Shown one piece after another: positions 36,995-48,255 of a DNA stretch of 64,000 nucleotides. A program made the translations under genes and the position numbers. Location: NCBI RefSeq assembly GCF_901709675.1, contig NC_051089.1, positions 20,681,508 through 20,745,507 of the forward strand, given 5' to 3'. Source of the stretch: Syngnathus acus (lineage: Eukaryota; Chordata; Actinopteri; Syngnathiformes; Syngnathidae). Under the pieces are notes generated by a model that made no database searches, was not told where the DNA came from, and saw only the letters and a program-made list of their open reading frames with translations. The number at the start of each line of letters is the position of its first letter. The stretch's first letter is position 1.

Positions 36995-37054
36995 TTATTT
37001 TACTGGTTCTTTTATCACAGTTCTTTGTCTGTGATAAAAGAACCAGTAAAATAA
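36995..37054. repeat. perfect 26-bp hairpin
   Basis: Arms 36995-37020 and 37029-37054 are exact reverse complements with an 8-nt loop, TTCTTTGT. Arm core is ACTGGTTCTTTTATCACAG. It does not belong to any element I recognise. Confidence 0.95.
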
Positions 37055-37539
37055 AATACTGGTTACTAGAATTAACGAAATACAAGAGTGTAAGATGAAA
37101 AGATTAAACAATATTTTTAAAATGCTTTAAAGGAGATCAATGAAATTATGAGAAGAAAAAAAAAATATATATAGTTTTTAACCTCATAGACATGCACTGG
37201 ACACTGTTCAACTGCATTCTGTCGCCAGAAACACATACTTGGAGTTGTTGGACTCACTTTGTTGTTTCCAAGCTTTTAGAAAAGGAATACATTGAAGGCT
37301 CAAAAAGGCAAATTCACTAAAGTGATTCATTTTAAAAGCTAACTGAGTGGGTGGGTGAGATGAATAAGATTCAAGTGTCAGCTTTAAAGAACAACAGTTA
37401 CCAGAGCCACTACTGAGTAACAGATACAATTCTTGTCTCTGTAAAATGATTAAAAGACGATCTTATTGAGAATCTTATTTGCCATTTTTGATAGCCTTTG
37501 CATTGGTGTTTGGGGTGAACTACAACCTGACTTTGGGCA

Positions 37540-38000
37540 ATAGGTAGGTTACACCCTGAAATGGTGGCCAGCCGATTTGAGGGCACATACATTTTTTGTA
37601 CAATCATTGTAGAGGCATTTTAGTTTTCATCAAGCCCAAAAGAATGCTTTTGGAATGTGGGAGAATGCCCAAGTACCTGGAGAAAAAACATGTGAAGAAA
37701 TTGACAATAAAGCAGACTTTGACTTTGAAGAGTTACGAGCCCTTGTCTCAGCTGGGTTCATGCAAATACTATATTATATCTATCCATCATTCCTAATCTT
37801 CTCCGTTCTTGTTTATGTAAGACCATGCAATGAATGCATTGTGAGTTAAAAACACCCTGCTGCCTTTTTGTCTTTTGCATGACGTTCGAAGCAATAAATT
37901 CTGCATGCCAACAACAATGCAAGCACAAAGAAAACATGCAGGAAGGCCAGAGTCTAGACTCGAACCCTGAACCTCAGAACTGTAAGGTAGTATATATACT
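37540..38000. mobile_element. degenerate SINE fragments
   Basis: TGGCCAGCCGATTTGAGGGC, GAATGTGGGAGAATGCC and CATGCAGGAAGGCCAGAGTC are scattered, diverged pieces of the tRNA-derived SINE. Confidence 0.45.
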
Positions 38001-38490
38001 GCAAGGTATAGGTGTACAAAACATGGGAAACAGCAGCACATTCAACTTCACAAAAATAAATAATGATAAATGATAAACAGTGAGACACGATGTTAGTGGA
38101 TTCTGACAACAGCTGTGAAGCTGAAGCTTTGGAGGGCATTTTAGCAAATGAGAATTTCATGTTTCATTCCTTTTTGTCCATATACTGTGAATATAAAAGT
38201 ATAATATAAAAGGTCTGAGTTACCGTTTGCAGTCACACGATTTACTGCTGACCAAGAGAAGTTTGTTTTTTGATATTCACAGACATCTTTACTAACCACA
38301 AAAAAAACATTGTAGAAATAAAATCTCAGCTTTTACGCAGACATTATTCAAAGATTGCATCTGATCTGAAAAATTATTTCATTCAAAAACTAGTTTAGTA
38401 CCAACTGTCTGTTTATATTATAAAATTAAACTAACTTTCCGCTGGAAGAAATGGAACCAGAAAAAATGCTCAAAAGCAAAGGTGAATGTA

Positions 38491-38612
38491 AACGTTAAAC
38501 ACATACGAACGCGTATTTGTACGCACGCACACACACACACACACGCACACACGCACACACGCGCACGCGCGCACGCACGCACGCACGCACACACATACAC
38601 ACACACACACAC
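38491..38612. repeat. direct repeat plus (CA/CG)n, copy 1
   Basis: 36 bases from AACGTTAAACACATACGAAC to GTACGCAC recur exactly at 39621-39656. Both run into CA-rich tracts. The two copies bracket a shank2 exon. Confidence 0.95.
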
Positions 38613-38974
38613 AGTTAGAGCATCGTGTCTTAAGCACTGGTTGGTAACAGAATTGAATCAGTTTGTAAAATCTCTGCCACCGCTCAAAATAGCAACGTTA
38701 GCACTCAGACACTCAAATGAGCACAGCATGAGAGGGGTGTCAATGAAGTATTAATATATTGTAGATCACAAGGTGATCCAAAATGCTGTTCTTGTATTAC
38801 AAGGCGGTTTCAAATCAGAATGTAATAAATATATAAATAAGGGAGGCCTTCAGTTGTTCCAATTGTAACTTTAAATCAGTAATATTTTTCCTATATTGTC
38901 CCTTCACCTTGCTATGTTTTGATATTGACACACAAAATTCACATCATTTTATATATTTTGTGCCCACTACTCAC

Positions 38975-39091
38975 CTGGTTATATAGAGCACAGATGTGTA
39001 GGGCAGTGTTTCCTGTGGCATTCTGAGCACTCATGTCTGCTCCATAGAACAGAAGATGCTCCAGATGTTGCACATGTCCATGCCGGCAAGC
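38975..39091 (-). CDS. shank2: shank2 exon: ankyrin repeats 4-5
   Basis: The exon is 117 nt (39 codons, phase 0 at both ends), with acceptor TTTTCAG and a consensus donor GTGAGT. It reads ACRHGHVQHLEHLLFYGAD followed by a NTALHICALYNQ repeat end, the most conserved stretch of the SHANK ankyrin domain. Because both ends are in phase 0, loss of this exon would not shift the frame but would remove one whole ankyrin repeat. Two direct repeats at 38491 and 39621 bracket it (see findings). Confidence 0.93.
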
Positions 39092-39555
39092 CTGAAAACA
39101 CAAATTCCCAATTTACTTCCATTCGCAGAAAACGGTAATTTGCAAGTTGCAGTAATCTCCCATTTACGCTAGATGTCAGTGTGCTGCAAAAGAGATTAGA
39201 ACCAGAATGGAAAGAAGCCGCACTTTGTTTGAACCCGGCCGCAAAAAAATGGGAGACACATGATAGCGAGCGGTAGATTAAAGGCATTACATCAACTAAA
39301 AAAAAAAGGAAAATGCACAAATCTGGAAAAAAGGATTCAAGTTTAAAAGGAACTGCATTTGTTGAGAGATCGCCTGAAATGTTTAAGTGCCTAAAGCACT
39401 CCTTCTCACATAGTGGGGTGCGATGCCAGGCGCGATGCGTGTGACTCCGGGGAACATGCTATTTTTTGGCCGTACGAGATTAAAGGGTAATTAGACATCC
39501 ACGGCAGTAGGTGGAAGTGGCGGTATCATTGCGCAGGGAGTGTGCGCAGGGAGTA

Positions 39556-39620
39556 CCGTAATTTTCGGACTAAAAGTCACTCCGGAGTACAAGTCGCATC
39601 AGCCATAAAATGCCCAAAAA
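39556..39620 (+). mobile_element. truncated end of CCGTAATTTTCGG-family element
   Basis: CCGTAATTTTCGGACTAAAA through GCCATAAAATGCCCAAAAAA, then abruptly switches to the 38491 repeat. Confidence 0.85.
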
Positions 39621-39650
39621 AACGTTAAACACATACGAACGCGTATTTGT

Positions 39651-39735
<85 letters not shown>
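39621..39735. repeat. direct repeat plus (AC)n, copy 2
   Basis: Same 36-base unique segment as 38491, followed by about 40 AC units. Confidence 0.95.
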
Positions 39736-39737
<2 letters not shown>

Positions 39738-39763
39738 GGCTTTGGACTGCGACCTCAAATAAA

Positions 39764-39832
39764 TCGTTCGTTCGTTCATTCATTCATTCATTCATTCATT
39801 CATTCATTCATTCATTCATTCATTCATTCATT
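39764..39832. repeat. (ATTC)n microsatellite
   Basis: Tandem TTCG then ATTC units. Confidence 0.95.
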
Positions 39833-39908
39833 TTTATTTGCGTCCAACAGATCAAGGAGAAACCAGCAGACACATAGGTTCTCAGCCAATCAGAGATAGT
39901 GAAGGGCG

Positions 39909-39910
39909 GA

Positions 39911-39946
<36 letters not shown>

Positions 39947-39956
39947 CACACACACA
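39909..39956. repeat. (ACGC)n microsatellite
   Basis: Tandem ACGC ending in ACAC. Confidence 0.95.
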
Positions 39957-40125
39957 AGTGTTGGAATATCTGGACCACAGTCAACAAGAGGAGGTTCCCA
40001 ACTGTGAATGGAAACATTACACAACATTCTACATTTTACATGAATTGACACAACAGTGTACAGTACAGTACATTCTTTGAAAATTCATTTTTTATACCAG
40101 ATATATTGAACAGTATTTCAATATA

Positions 40126-42421
40126 CCGTAATTTTCGGACTAAAAGTTGCTCCGGAGTACAAGTCGCATCAGCCATAAAATGCCCAAAAAAGTGAAAAAA
40201 AACATATATAAGTCGCTCCGGAGTATAAGTCGCATTTTGGGGGGCAATTTATTCGACAAAATCCAACACCAAGAACAGACATGAACGAGCAACAACAGGC
40301 TAAACGATAGGTATGCTAACGTGACATAAACACAAACGAAGAGCTGAGAATGGGCCTGACGTAACATTCAGAGTTATTAAAAAAAACTATTACATAAATA
40401 ACACGTTTATAAAACCATCTGTTTCACTCCAATTCATTAAATCCATCGATCGTCCTTTGTCAACAATGGGTGCGCGCCGCTGATGGCGCTTGCACATCAA
40501 AATATTCCACAGGCCCATATAACGATATATAAATTATATGTCAAATAACTATTATATAAGCAATAATATTATCAAACCATCTGTGCACTCGAAATCATTA
40601 AATCCATCGATCAAATTCCTCGTCCTTTGTCAACAACGCCGCGCGTGCGCCCTGACGTCAGCCTCGTCGTTATTCCACAGATCTAGTATATAACTATATT
40701 GTAGTGTTAACAAAGTACAAGGAAAGACGTGGGTTTGGTAAATGGCTCTATTTAACAAAACAAACTTCCAGGCGTGTGGCAGCGTGGACTTCCAGCCATG
40801 GAGGTGGAAGAGAGCTCCATAGAATAGGACCGGGCGTGCGTAAAAGCCATGACCGAGCCCCATCCACCGTCCACGGACAGCCACCTGGCCGAGCGCCGGC
40901 CCCCGACTTCTATCCACGGAGGTGAAAGAGAGCTCCGTAGAGTAGGACCGGGCGTGCGTAAAAGGCATGTCCGAGCCCCATCCACCGTCCCCGGACAGCC
41001 ACCCGGCCGAGTTATTAAAAAACCTATTACATAAATAACAAGTTTATAAAACCATCTGTGTCACTCCAATTCATTAAATCCATCGATCGTCCTTTGTCAA
41101 CAATGGGTGCGCGCCGCTGACGGCGCTTGCACTTCAAAATATTCCACAGACCCATCCATCCATCCATTTTCTGTACCGCTGTATCCCCACGGGGGTCGCG
41201 GGCTTGCTGGAGCCTATCCCAGCTGTCATCGGGCAGTAGGCGGGGGACACCCTGAACCGGTTGCCAGCCAATCGCAGGGCACACAGAGACGAACAACCAT
41301 CCGCACACGCACTCACACCTAGGGGCAATTTGGAGCGCTCAATCAGCCTACCAAGCATGTTTTTGGGGATGTGGGAGGAAACCGGAGGACCCGGAGAAAA
41401 CCCACGCGGACACGGGGAGAACATGCAAACTCCACACAGGGAGGGCCGGAGGTGGAATCGAACCCGCACCCTCCGTACTGTGAGGCGGACGTGCTAGCCA
41501 GTGCGCCACCGAGCCGCCTTCCACAGACCCATATAACGATATATAAATTAGATATCAAATAACTATTATAGAAGCAATAATATTATATAACCATCTGTGT
41601 TCTCTAAATCGTTAAATACATCGATCAAATTCCTCGTCCTTTGTCAACAACGCCGCGCGTGCGCCCTGACGTCAGCCTCGTCGTTATTCCACAGATCTAG
41701 TATATAACTAGATTGTAGCGTTAACAAAGTACAAGGAAAGACGTGGGTTTGGTAAACGGCTCTTTATTTAACAAAACAAACTTCCAGGCGTGTGGCGGCG
41801 TGGACTTCCAGCCACGGAGGTGGAAGAGAGATCCATAGAATAGGACCGGGCGTGCGTAAAAGCCATGACCGAGCCCCATCCACTGTCCCCGGACAGCCAC
41901 CCGGCCGAGCGCCGGCCCTCGACTTCCATCCACGGAGGTGAAAGAGAGCTCCGTAGAGTAGGACCGGGCGTGCGTAAAAGGCATGTCCGAGCCCCATCCA
42001 CCGTCCCCGGACAGCCACCCGGCCAAGCGCCGGCCCCCGACTTCTATCCACAGAGGTGAAAGAGAGCTCCGTAGAGTAGGACCAGGCGTGCGTAAAAGCC
42101 ATAATAGTTTTTCAAACCTTTTGTGTCACTCCAAATCCTTCAAACTCTTCGTCCTCCGTGTCACTTAGAAACAAAGCCGCTAATGATGCCAGTAGTACGT
42201 GGGGCCCTTCGTCATCTTCGTCATCCCGTGATCAATCTTTGTCCTTTTTGTAAACAACCGCCGCGCCACGCCGCGTCGCGCTGCTGACATCACTTGAAAT
42301 TCAAATTACAGTAATCCCTTGCTACATCGCGGTTTGTTTATCGCGGTTTCACTCCTTATTATAAGTCGCCCCCCCACCCAAACTATGAAAAAAACCGCGA
42401 CTGATAGTCCGAAAATTACGG
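40126..42421. mobile_element. expanded CCGTAATTTTCGG-family transposon
   Basis: 2296 bp from CCGTAATTTTCGGACTAAAA (TA before) to the complementary end (TA after). Two rounds of expansion are visible: a block starting GTTATTAAAAAA at 40374 recurs from 41011, and each block carries a 118-bp tandem array (units start 40810, 40928; and 41826, 41944, 42062). A SINE sits inside the second block. No transposase. Confidence 0.88.
41156..41518 (-). mobile_element. tRNA-derived SINE, full length
   Basis: Reverse orientation, head GGCGGCTCGGTGGCGCACTG with box B GGTTCGATTCC, tail CCATCCATCC. A perfect 14-bp duplication TTCCACAGACCCAT lies at 41142-41155 and 41519-41532. It interrupts the second block of the host transposon, so it is younger than the block duplication. 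Confidence 0.95.
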
Positions 42422-42424
42422 TAT

Positions 42425-43332
42425 TCGCTCTATAGTGTAGAGCGCACGGAACATACGCACACACAGTACAGAGCAGGCGATAAAAAGTGCAGTGGGACAC
42501 CATGGCAAAATATTTAACAGGGTTGAAAAGAACGGCGGAGAGAGACGGAGATGAGAAAAATGAGTCACCCGAAAGCTAAGACAAGGAAATATGACGAAGC
42601 GTACGTAGCACTCGGATTCAGTGTGACTACGGTGGGAGACGAGGAAAGACCAGTGTGTTTACTGTGCCTTAAAATGTTGGCAGCGGACAGTATGAAGCCA
42701 AAAATATTAAGGCGGCACTTAAAGACATTGCACCCCAATCACGCTGATAAAATTCTTGAGTTCAATCATCCCGCTTTGTGAACACTACTTCAATCGGCGA
42801 GCTCTGTTAGCATCATATAAAGTAGCGTACCAAATTGCTGAGTGCAAAACAAACCACATCATTGCAGAAGAGCTGATACCGCCTGCAGCCGGGCATATTG
42901 TCATACTGCTTCATTTTGATTAAAAAATAGCACAAATAGTTTTATTCATTTTTGTTTTGTAGGTTAAAATGTTTATATGATGTGGTCCTGAGTTAATGTT
43001 GCTGATTACTTTGAATTTAATATTATGTATTGCTGTTATTTAATATTATTTATGTTTATTATTATTTTATTGCATTTTTTCAGCATAAAATGGCAGTTGG
43101 TCAAGAATGTTTATAGTTTAATTATAATTTATTTTTCAGTTTCAGGCAAAGTGATGCACTTGGAATCTGATCTGTTACAGACTAAAAAACAATGTTATTA
43201 ATAATAATAATTTGTTTATTTATTTTTTGTTTTCTTTAATGTTAATATGGATACAAGCATGGGGGGCGCAAAATGTTTTCTCCCTACAGGGGGCATCACA
43301 GAAAATAATTGAGAAGCACTGGCCTAAAGCAA
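42425..43332 (+). mobile_element. hAT remnant with BED zinc finger
   Basis: 42551-42781 encodes KTRKYDEAYVALGF, VCLLCLKML and RRHLKTLHPNH: a C2H2 BED-type finger like that of ZBED5-related hAT transposases. An earlier ATG (42502, MAKYLTGLKR) is separated by a stop. No catalytic domain. The right end TTGAGAAGCACTGG resembles a hAT terminus, and the left end was not found. Confidence 0.7.
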
Positions 43333-43346
43333 GAAAATCACAATAC

Positions 43347-43408
43347 ATGGATGGATGGATGGATGGATGGATGGATGGATGGATGGATGGATGGATGGAT
43401 GGATGGAT
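43347..43408. repeat. (ATGG)n microsatellite
   Basis: About 15 units. Confidence 0.96.
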
Positions 43409-43656
43409 ATACTGAACTACAGCAGTATAAAAGAGAGCAGTGTTTATAGTATTTAAAATGTAATCAACTCATCACAGCTCAACATTTTAATGTACATCAT
43501 CTCAACATATTACAACAAAAAAAGTTCAAGTGAGCCCTCATCATGCAATATATTCTGCATATAATTGAAACCTGAGGTCTTGCGGTGAGAATGTAAAGTT
43601 CTGGTTGCAAAGAACGGTGCAACAATGACCTTGCTATGGTTCATGTGATGTGACAC

Positions 43657-44755
43657 CATCCTCCCCCACAGACTGGTGGACATACTGGAGGGCCTGGGAC
43701 TTCCACATAATACTTGCAGGTGGATTAAGAGCTTCCTGACGGGTCGCAGCCAGAGGGTGAAAGTGGGCCGTCATACATCCACACCTCTCAGTCTTGGTAC
43801 CGGCTCCCCACAGGGCTGCGTACTGAGCCCACTGCTTTACACGCTCTACACACATGCATGCACCCCCGCCCACCGCAGCAACACCATCGTGAAATTTGCG
43901 GATGACACAACCGTGGTGGGGCTCATCTCAAAGGGGGATGAGTCTGCCTACAGGGACGAAGTGGTCCAGCTATCGGAGTGGTGCGGAGAGAACAATCTGC
44001 TCCTAAACACGGCTAAAACCCAAGAACTGGTCATTGATTTTAGGAGGAAAAATAAAACGGACATTCCACCACTCATCATCGACGGGGTCTGTGTGAAGAG
44101 GGTGTCCTCCTTCCGCTACCCGGGAGTCCACATCGAGGAGGACTTCACCTGGGGCGTGAACACCTCTGAGCTGCTTAAAAAGGCCCAACAGAGACTCTAC
44201 TTTTTAAGGGTGCTGAGGAGGCACAGCATTACACGGAGACTGCTGGTGTCCTTCTATCGCTGCTCCATAGAAAGCACTTTAACGTACTGTATATGTTTGG
44301 TACTCCAGCTGCACTGCTGCTCAGAGGAAAAAGCTCCAAGGGGTCATCAACACAGCACAGAAGATCATTGGCTGCCCTCTCCCCACACTGGAAGACCTAC
44401 ACAGAACCCGCTGTCTCAAAAAAACACAGAACATTCTGAAGGACACTTCCCACCCTGGCCACTCCCTTTTCGAACTGTTGCCATCAGGCAGACGCTACAG
44501 ATTAATTAGGTCGAGGACTAGCAGATTCGCCAACAGTTTTTACCCTACAGCGGTAGTCACATTGAATGCAGCTAAACGTAAATGATTATGTCTGTGTATG
44601 TTCTTCTGTGGGTTTTTAGCTTGTTTTTTTTATCTTTTTATTCTATTTATTCTATATATTTTTTATCGCATGCGCGGATCGGTTGGCACTTTTTAAATTT
44701 CGTTGTGCATGTGACAATGACAATAAAGATCTATTCTATTCTATTCTATTCTACA
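43657..44755 (+). mobile_element. 5'-truncated L2-like LINE
   Basis: Encodes RT palm to C-terminus: [18 protein letters not shown], intact catalytic KFADDTTVV, then LLKKAQQRLYFLR. A 2-bp deletion near 44292 (compare the copy at 46719) shifts frame into LVLQLHCC. The 3' end is GACAATGACAATAAAGATC followed by TCTAT repeats. Clade by motif (L2/CR1 group). Confidence 0.85.
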
Positions 44756-45431
44756 GCTTTACTCATGCAATATATTTCAAGTGAGTCAATTGACTCAAAG
44801 TCACACCACAAGGAAAAATCGAAATGCTTCCACAGAGGTGGAGGAGCCAGCATTTCACTGTATACATTCACAGTACTTTCAAGAACATGTATAAGTACTT
44901 TTGATATTTAGTTTTGTTTTTGTTTGTATTTTTGTTTTGTTTACCCCATTCTCCATTTGTTGTTCGTGGAAAATGCTTAAGAATGTTTATCAGCATGATC
45001 AACACAGATCCTGTGTAGGTAGCATGGAGAAACAATGTAGGACAAAATAATAATAGCACAGTAGTATGAAGGTGTACAACACAGTCGGATCCAAAACAAG
45101 TTCAGGATTGGAGAATAGTGAGCAAAGACATTGGTGTAACTGGTATTTACTTCAGGTGTACCAAACCAGTCAATCACGGTCTGATCCAAAGTAGGCCCAG
45201 AAGGGTGTAGGCCGTAGGGGAAGAAAATATATTTAGTTTCAAAAAATGTTTTTGGGTGTGTGCATGTTATTTTTTGTATACAGTTTATGTTGGTGTATAT
45301 TACAGCCCGCGCACCCTTTCAGTGTTGCGCCTACATTTTTTAATTTTTTTTTAAAGAAAACCATTGGTAACCTTACACAGAGTCAGGAGTAGCTTGCAGC
45401 TAGTCTTCAGCTCTGTTAAGATATTTGCAGC

Positions 45432-45481
45432 TTGTTTGTTTGTTTGTTTGTTTGTTTGTTTGTTTGTTTGTTTGTTTGTTT
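45432..45481. repeat. (TTGT)n microsatellite
   Basis: About 12 TTTG units. Confidence 0.95.
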
Positions 45482-46079
45482 GATCTGAATGCAAGAGTGA
45501 TATTGGCAAAGAAAGGCAATCTATAGAGTGGCATTTTAAATGCACCGCATGAACCACTATCAGGATGTTACTTCCAAAAGTAGCTTTGTGCATGCCAGGT
45601 CTTCCATTAAGGTAGGCAGTGATTTCCTTCTTTTCAAACCTGTCTTATGGTTTATTTTTATTGTATTCTATTAATTATTGAACTGTGAACTGAGATAACA
45701 AGAGCATTAAACAACGTTTTACCACAACCATCGGCCAACTGATTGACTAGCAATATTAAAAAAAAAATTCCTTTCATTGGAGTACCTTTTCTCCAGTAAC
45801 AAATGAAGCAGCTACATTAAAGTACCTCATGATCAAACTCCATCATGAAAACACATGAAACTCCAGATGAAACATTTAACTTTGGTGTGAATGTAATATA
45901 ATAACATACCTGCAGGAAATATGCTTTCTATTGTATAATCAGCCTGAAAGAGGATCATTATTTGCGTCTGATGTGTGACAGATTGAGAAAGGCAAAGGAA
46001 TTGGAAGTGAACAGTACGTGAGATATGAGCAGTCTGATAAAACTGATGGTTCAACAGACGCGGACAAAAAGCACGCACA

Positions 46080-46218
<139 letters not shown>

Positions 46219-46401
46219 CACAGAGGTGCTTAGAGTGTTGTCATAGCTGCAGGGCGACTTGCCCAACATGCCTTTTATCTTCTTTACTCGATAGCAGCTG
46301 CCACACTGTGTGGTCACCCAAAGCAAGCTTTACCAAATAACTAAGCAGCCCAAAGACCCTCTGTGAAAAGGAGTGCAGCTGGTGAAACTCATTGTGTGTA
46401 C

Positions 46402-46569
46402 CTGGTGAATTTCATGCCAGCCATTTTCATCCTGGCAGCAAACAGAGGCGTGATGGTTCAAAAGAAGTTCACCGCAACCTGGGTCTCCCCCCACAACTGT
46501 GCTGTGGTACAGAGGAGTCAGACCACGACTGTCCTTGTAGTCTGGAGATGCCCCCAGCTCCAACAGTGT
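46402..46569 (-). CDS. shank2: shank2 exon: ankyrin repeats 3-4
   Basis: The exon is 168 nt and exactly 56 codons, with acceptor TTTTGCAG before 46569 and donor GTACAC from 46401, the weakest of the six donors. It starts TLLELGASPDYKDS and ends DENGWHEIHQ, both hallmarks of SHANK ankyrin repeats. Compared with my memory of SHANK2, a Cys in the conserved GDP-x-CC-ELLL segment is replaced (here GCGELLL) and the Lys before the first TLLELG is Thr across the junction. These look like ordinary divergence, since the frame and splice sites are intact. Confidence 0.92.
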
Positions 46570-46712
46570 CTGCAAAATGGGAGCAGGTGATGGTGTGAAT
46601 GGCAAGTCCAAAACAAAAAGGACAGAAAAAAGGATATCTGAATTATTGAGAAAGGTATGTCAACCATTCCAGTTTCTGAGTCACAACTCTGAATTACAAA
46701 CTGACTGACATA

Positions 46713-47225
46713 TCGCTGGTGTCCTTCTATCGCTGCTCCATAGAAAGCACTTTAACGTACTGTATATGTGTTTGGTACTCCAGCTGCACTGCTGCTCAGA
46801 GGAAAAAGCTCCAAGGGGTCATCAACACAGCACAGAAGATCATTGGCTGCCCTCTCCCCACACTGGAAGACCTACACAGAACCCGCTGTCTCAAAAAAAC
46901 ACAGAACATTCTGAAGGACACTTCCCACCCTGGCCACTCCCTTTTCGAACTGTTGCCGTCAGGCAGACGCTATAGATCAATTAGGTCAAGGACTAGCAGA
47001 TTCGCCAACAGTTTTTACCCTACAGCGGTAGTCACATTGAATGCCGCTAAACGTAAATGACTGTGTCTGTGTATGTTCTTCTGTGGGTTCTTAGCTTGTA
47101 TTTTTTTTAATCTTTTATTCTATTTATTCTATTTATTTTTTTATCTCATGCGCTGATCGGTTGGCACTTTTTAAATTTCGTTGTACATGTGTGACAATGA
47201 CAATAAAGATCTATCTATCTATCGA
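46713..47225 (+). mobile_element. 5'-truncated L2-like LINE
   Basis: Same family as 43657-44755, keeping only the last about 110 codons (SFYRCSIESTLTYCICVWYS to FYPTAVVTLNA) and 3' end ACAATGACAATAAAGATC with CTAT repeats. The reading frame here is unbroken. Confidence 0.87.
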
Positions 47226-47524
47226 TCTAGTCAGTGTTTTTAAGTGCAAAAGATAGGGCAGTTGTACACCAGACTAAAATATATTCTCTTCATAAATATG
47301 ATACTTATAAGCCTCACAAACTGAAATAAAGCAACAAATGTCATAGTAGTGTGGGGCCCATGGTGGTTTTTGGGACATTTGAATGGACATTCATACTCAC
47401 CCGCCTTGTTATTTTTTTTACTTTGTGATGTTTCTGAACACGTTATATGCCGTTATATGCAAATAGTACTGTATGGTATCAGTGGCGAATATTTGGGGAT
47501 TTCAATAAGGCACCTGGGACAACT

Positions 47525-47850
47525 ACGGGGGTCCTCAGTACCCGGAAGTAGTTGACAGTGAGCGGGAGTTTCGCCGGGTCGTGACTGTGACTGCCGCTGT
47601 TGTGTGTGTTCCAGGTGAGTAAATCTGTTGAAAAGTTGATGATCAGAATTTGTAATACTGCTGGTAGTCTGAGCTAATTATTGATTGAGAATATGATAAA
47701 TACGGTTACGGTTGTACAATGTATAATTTTGCGTATAACATGGACAGTGTGATGTTTATAACGTATTCTCAGTACACGGAAGTCGTTGACAGTGAGCGGG
47801 AGTTTCGCCGGGTCGTGACTGTAACTGCCGCTGTTGTGTGTGTTTCAGTA
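47525..47850. repeat. duplicated GC-rich segment with splice-like ends
   Basis: CGGAAGTAGTTGACAGTGAG through GCTGTTGTGTGTGTTCCAG at about 47540-47613 recurs at about 47776-47848 with a few changes. The first copy ends CCAGGTGAGTAAAT (donor-like), the second TTTCAGTAAATG. Confidence 0.75.
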
Positions 47851-47885
47851 AATGTATTATTTTAACAACAAACCCCGCATGCGTG

Positions 47886-48255
47886 TGTCACGTTCCTGCG
47901 TCACCTGACTTCCAGCCAAGCCCTAATCAAGGAATTGCCAGCACCTGCTACAGCTCGTTAGGTCCCCTACTTAACCTCTGTGTATTCTGCCAGTGGTTGT
48001 CAGTTCGTCTACTTACCCTGCCCGTGACACCACTGCCTTTTTGTCCCCTGAACGATCTCTGTTGCCAACTGCTTCCGTAAACTGACCGACCACGCTTTGA
48101 TCACCGCCTGCCTAGACAACCTGCCTGCCTACGACTACGCGCTGTGCTCTGCTGCTCAGCCACGCCAGCCAGACCGCAAGTCCAGCGTTCCCCTTTCCCC
48201 CTTTTTCAACAAAGGATCGTGCTGCATTTGGTCGCCCTGTCTCTGTTCCGTGACA
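47886..48255. mobile_element. solo LTR
   Basis: 370 bp beginning TGTCACGTTCC and ending GTTCCGTGACA, with 5-bp duplication GCGTG at 47881-47885 and 48256-48260. TG...CA ends and 5-bp TSD fit a Ty3/Gypsy LTR left by LTR-LTR recombination. No internal sequence. Confidence 0.8.
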
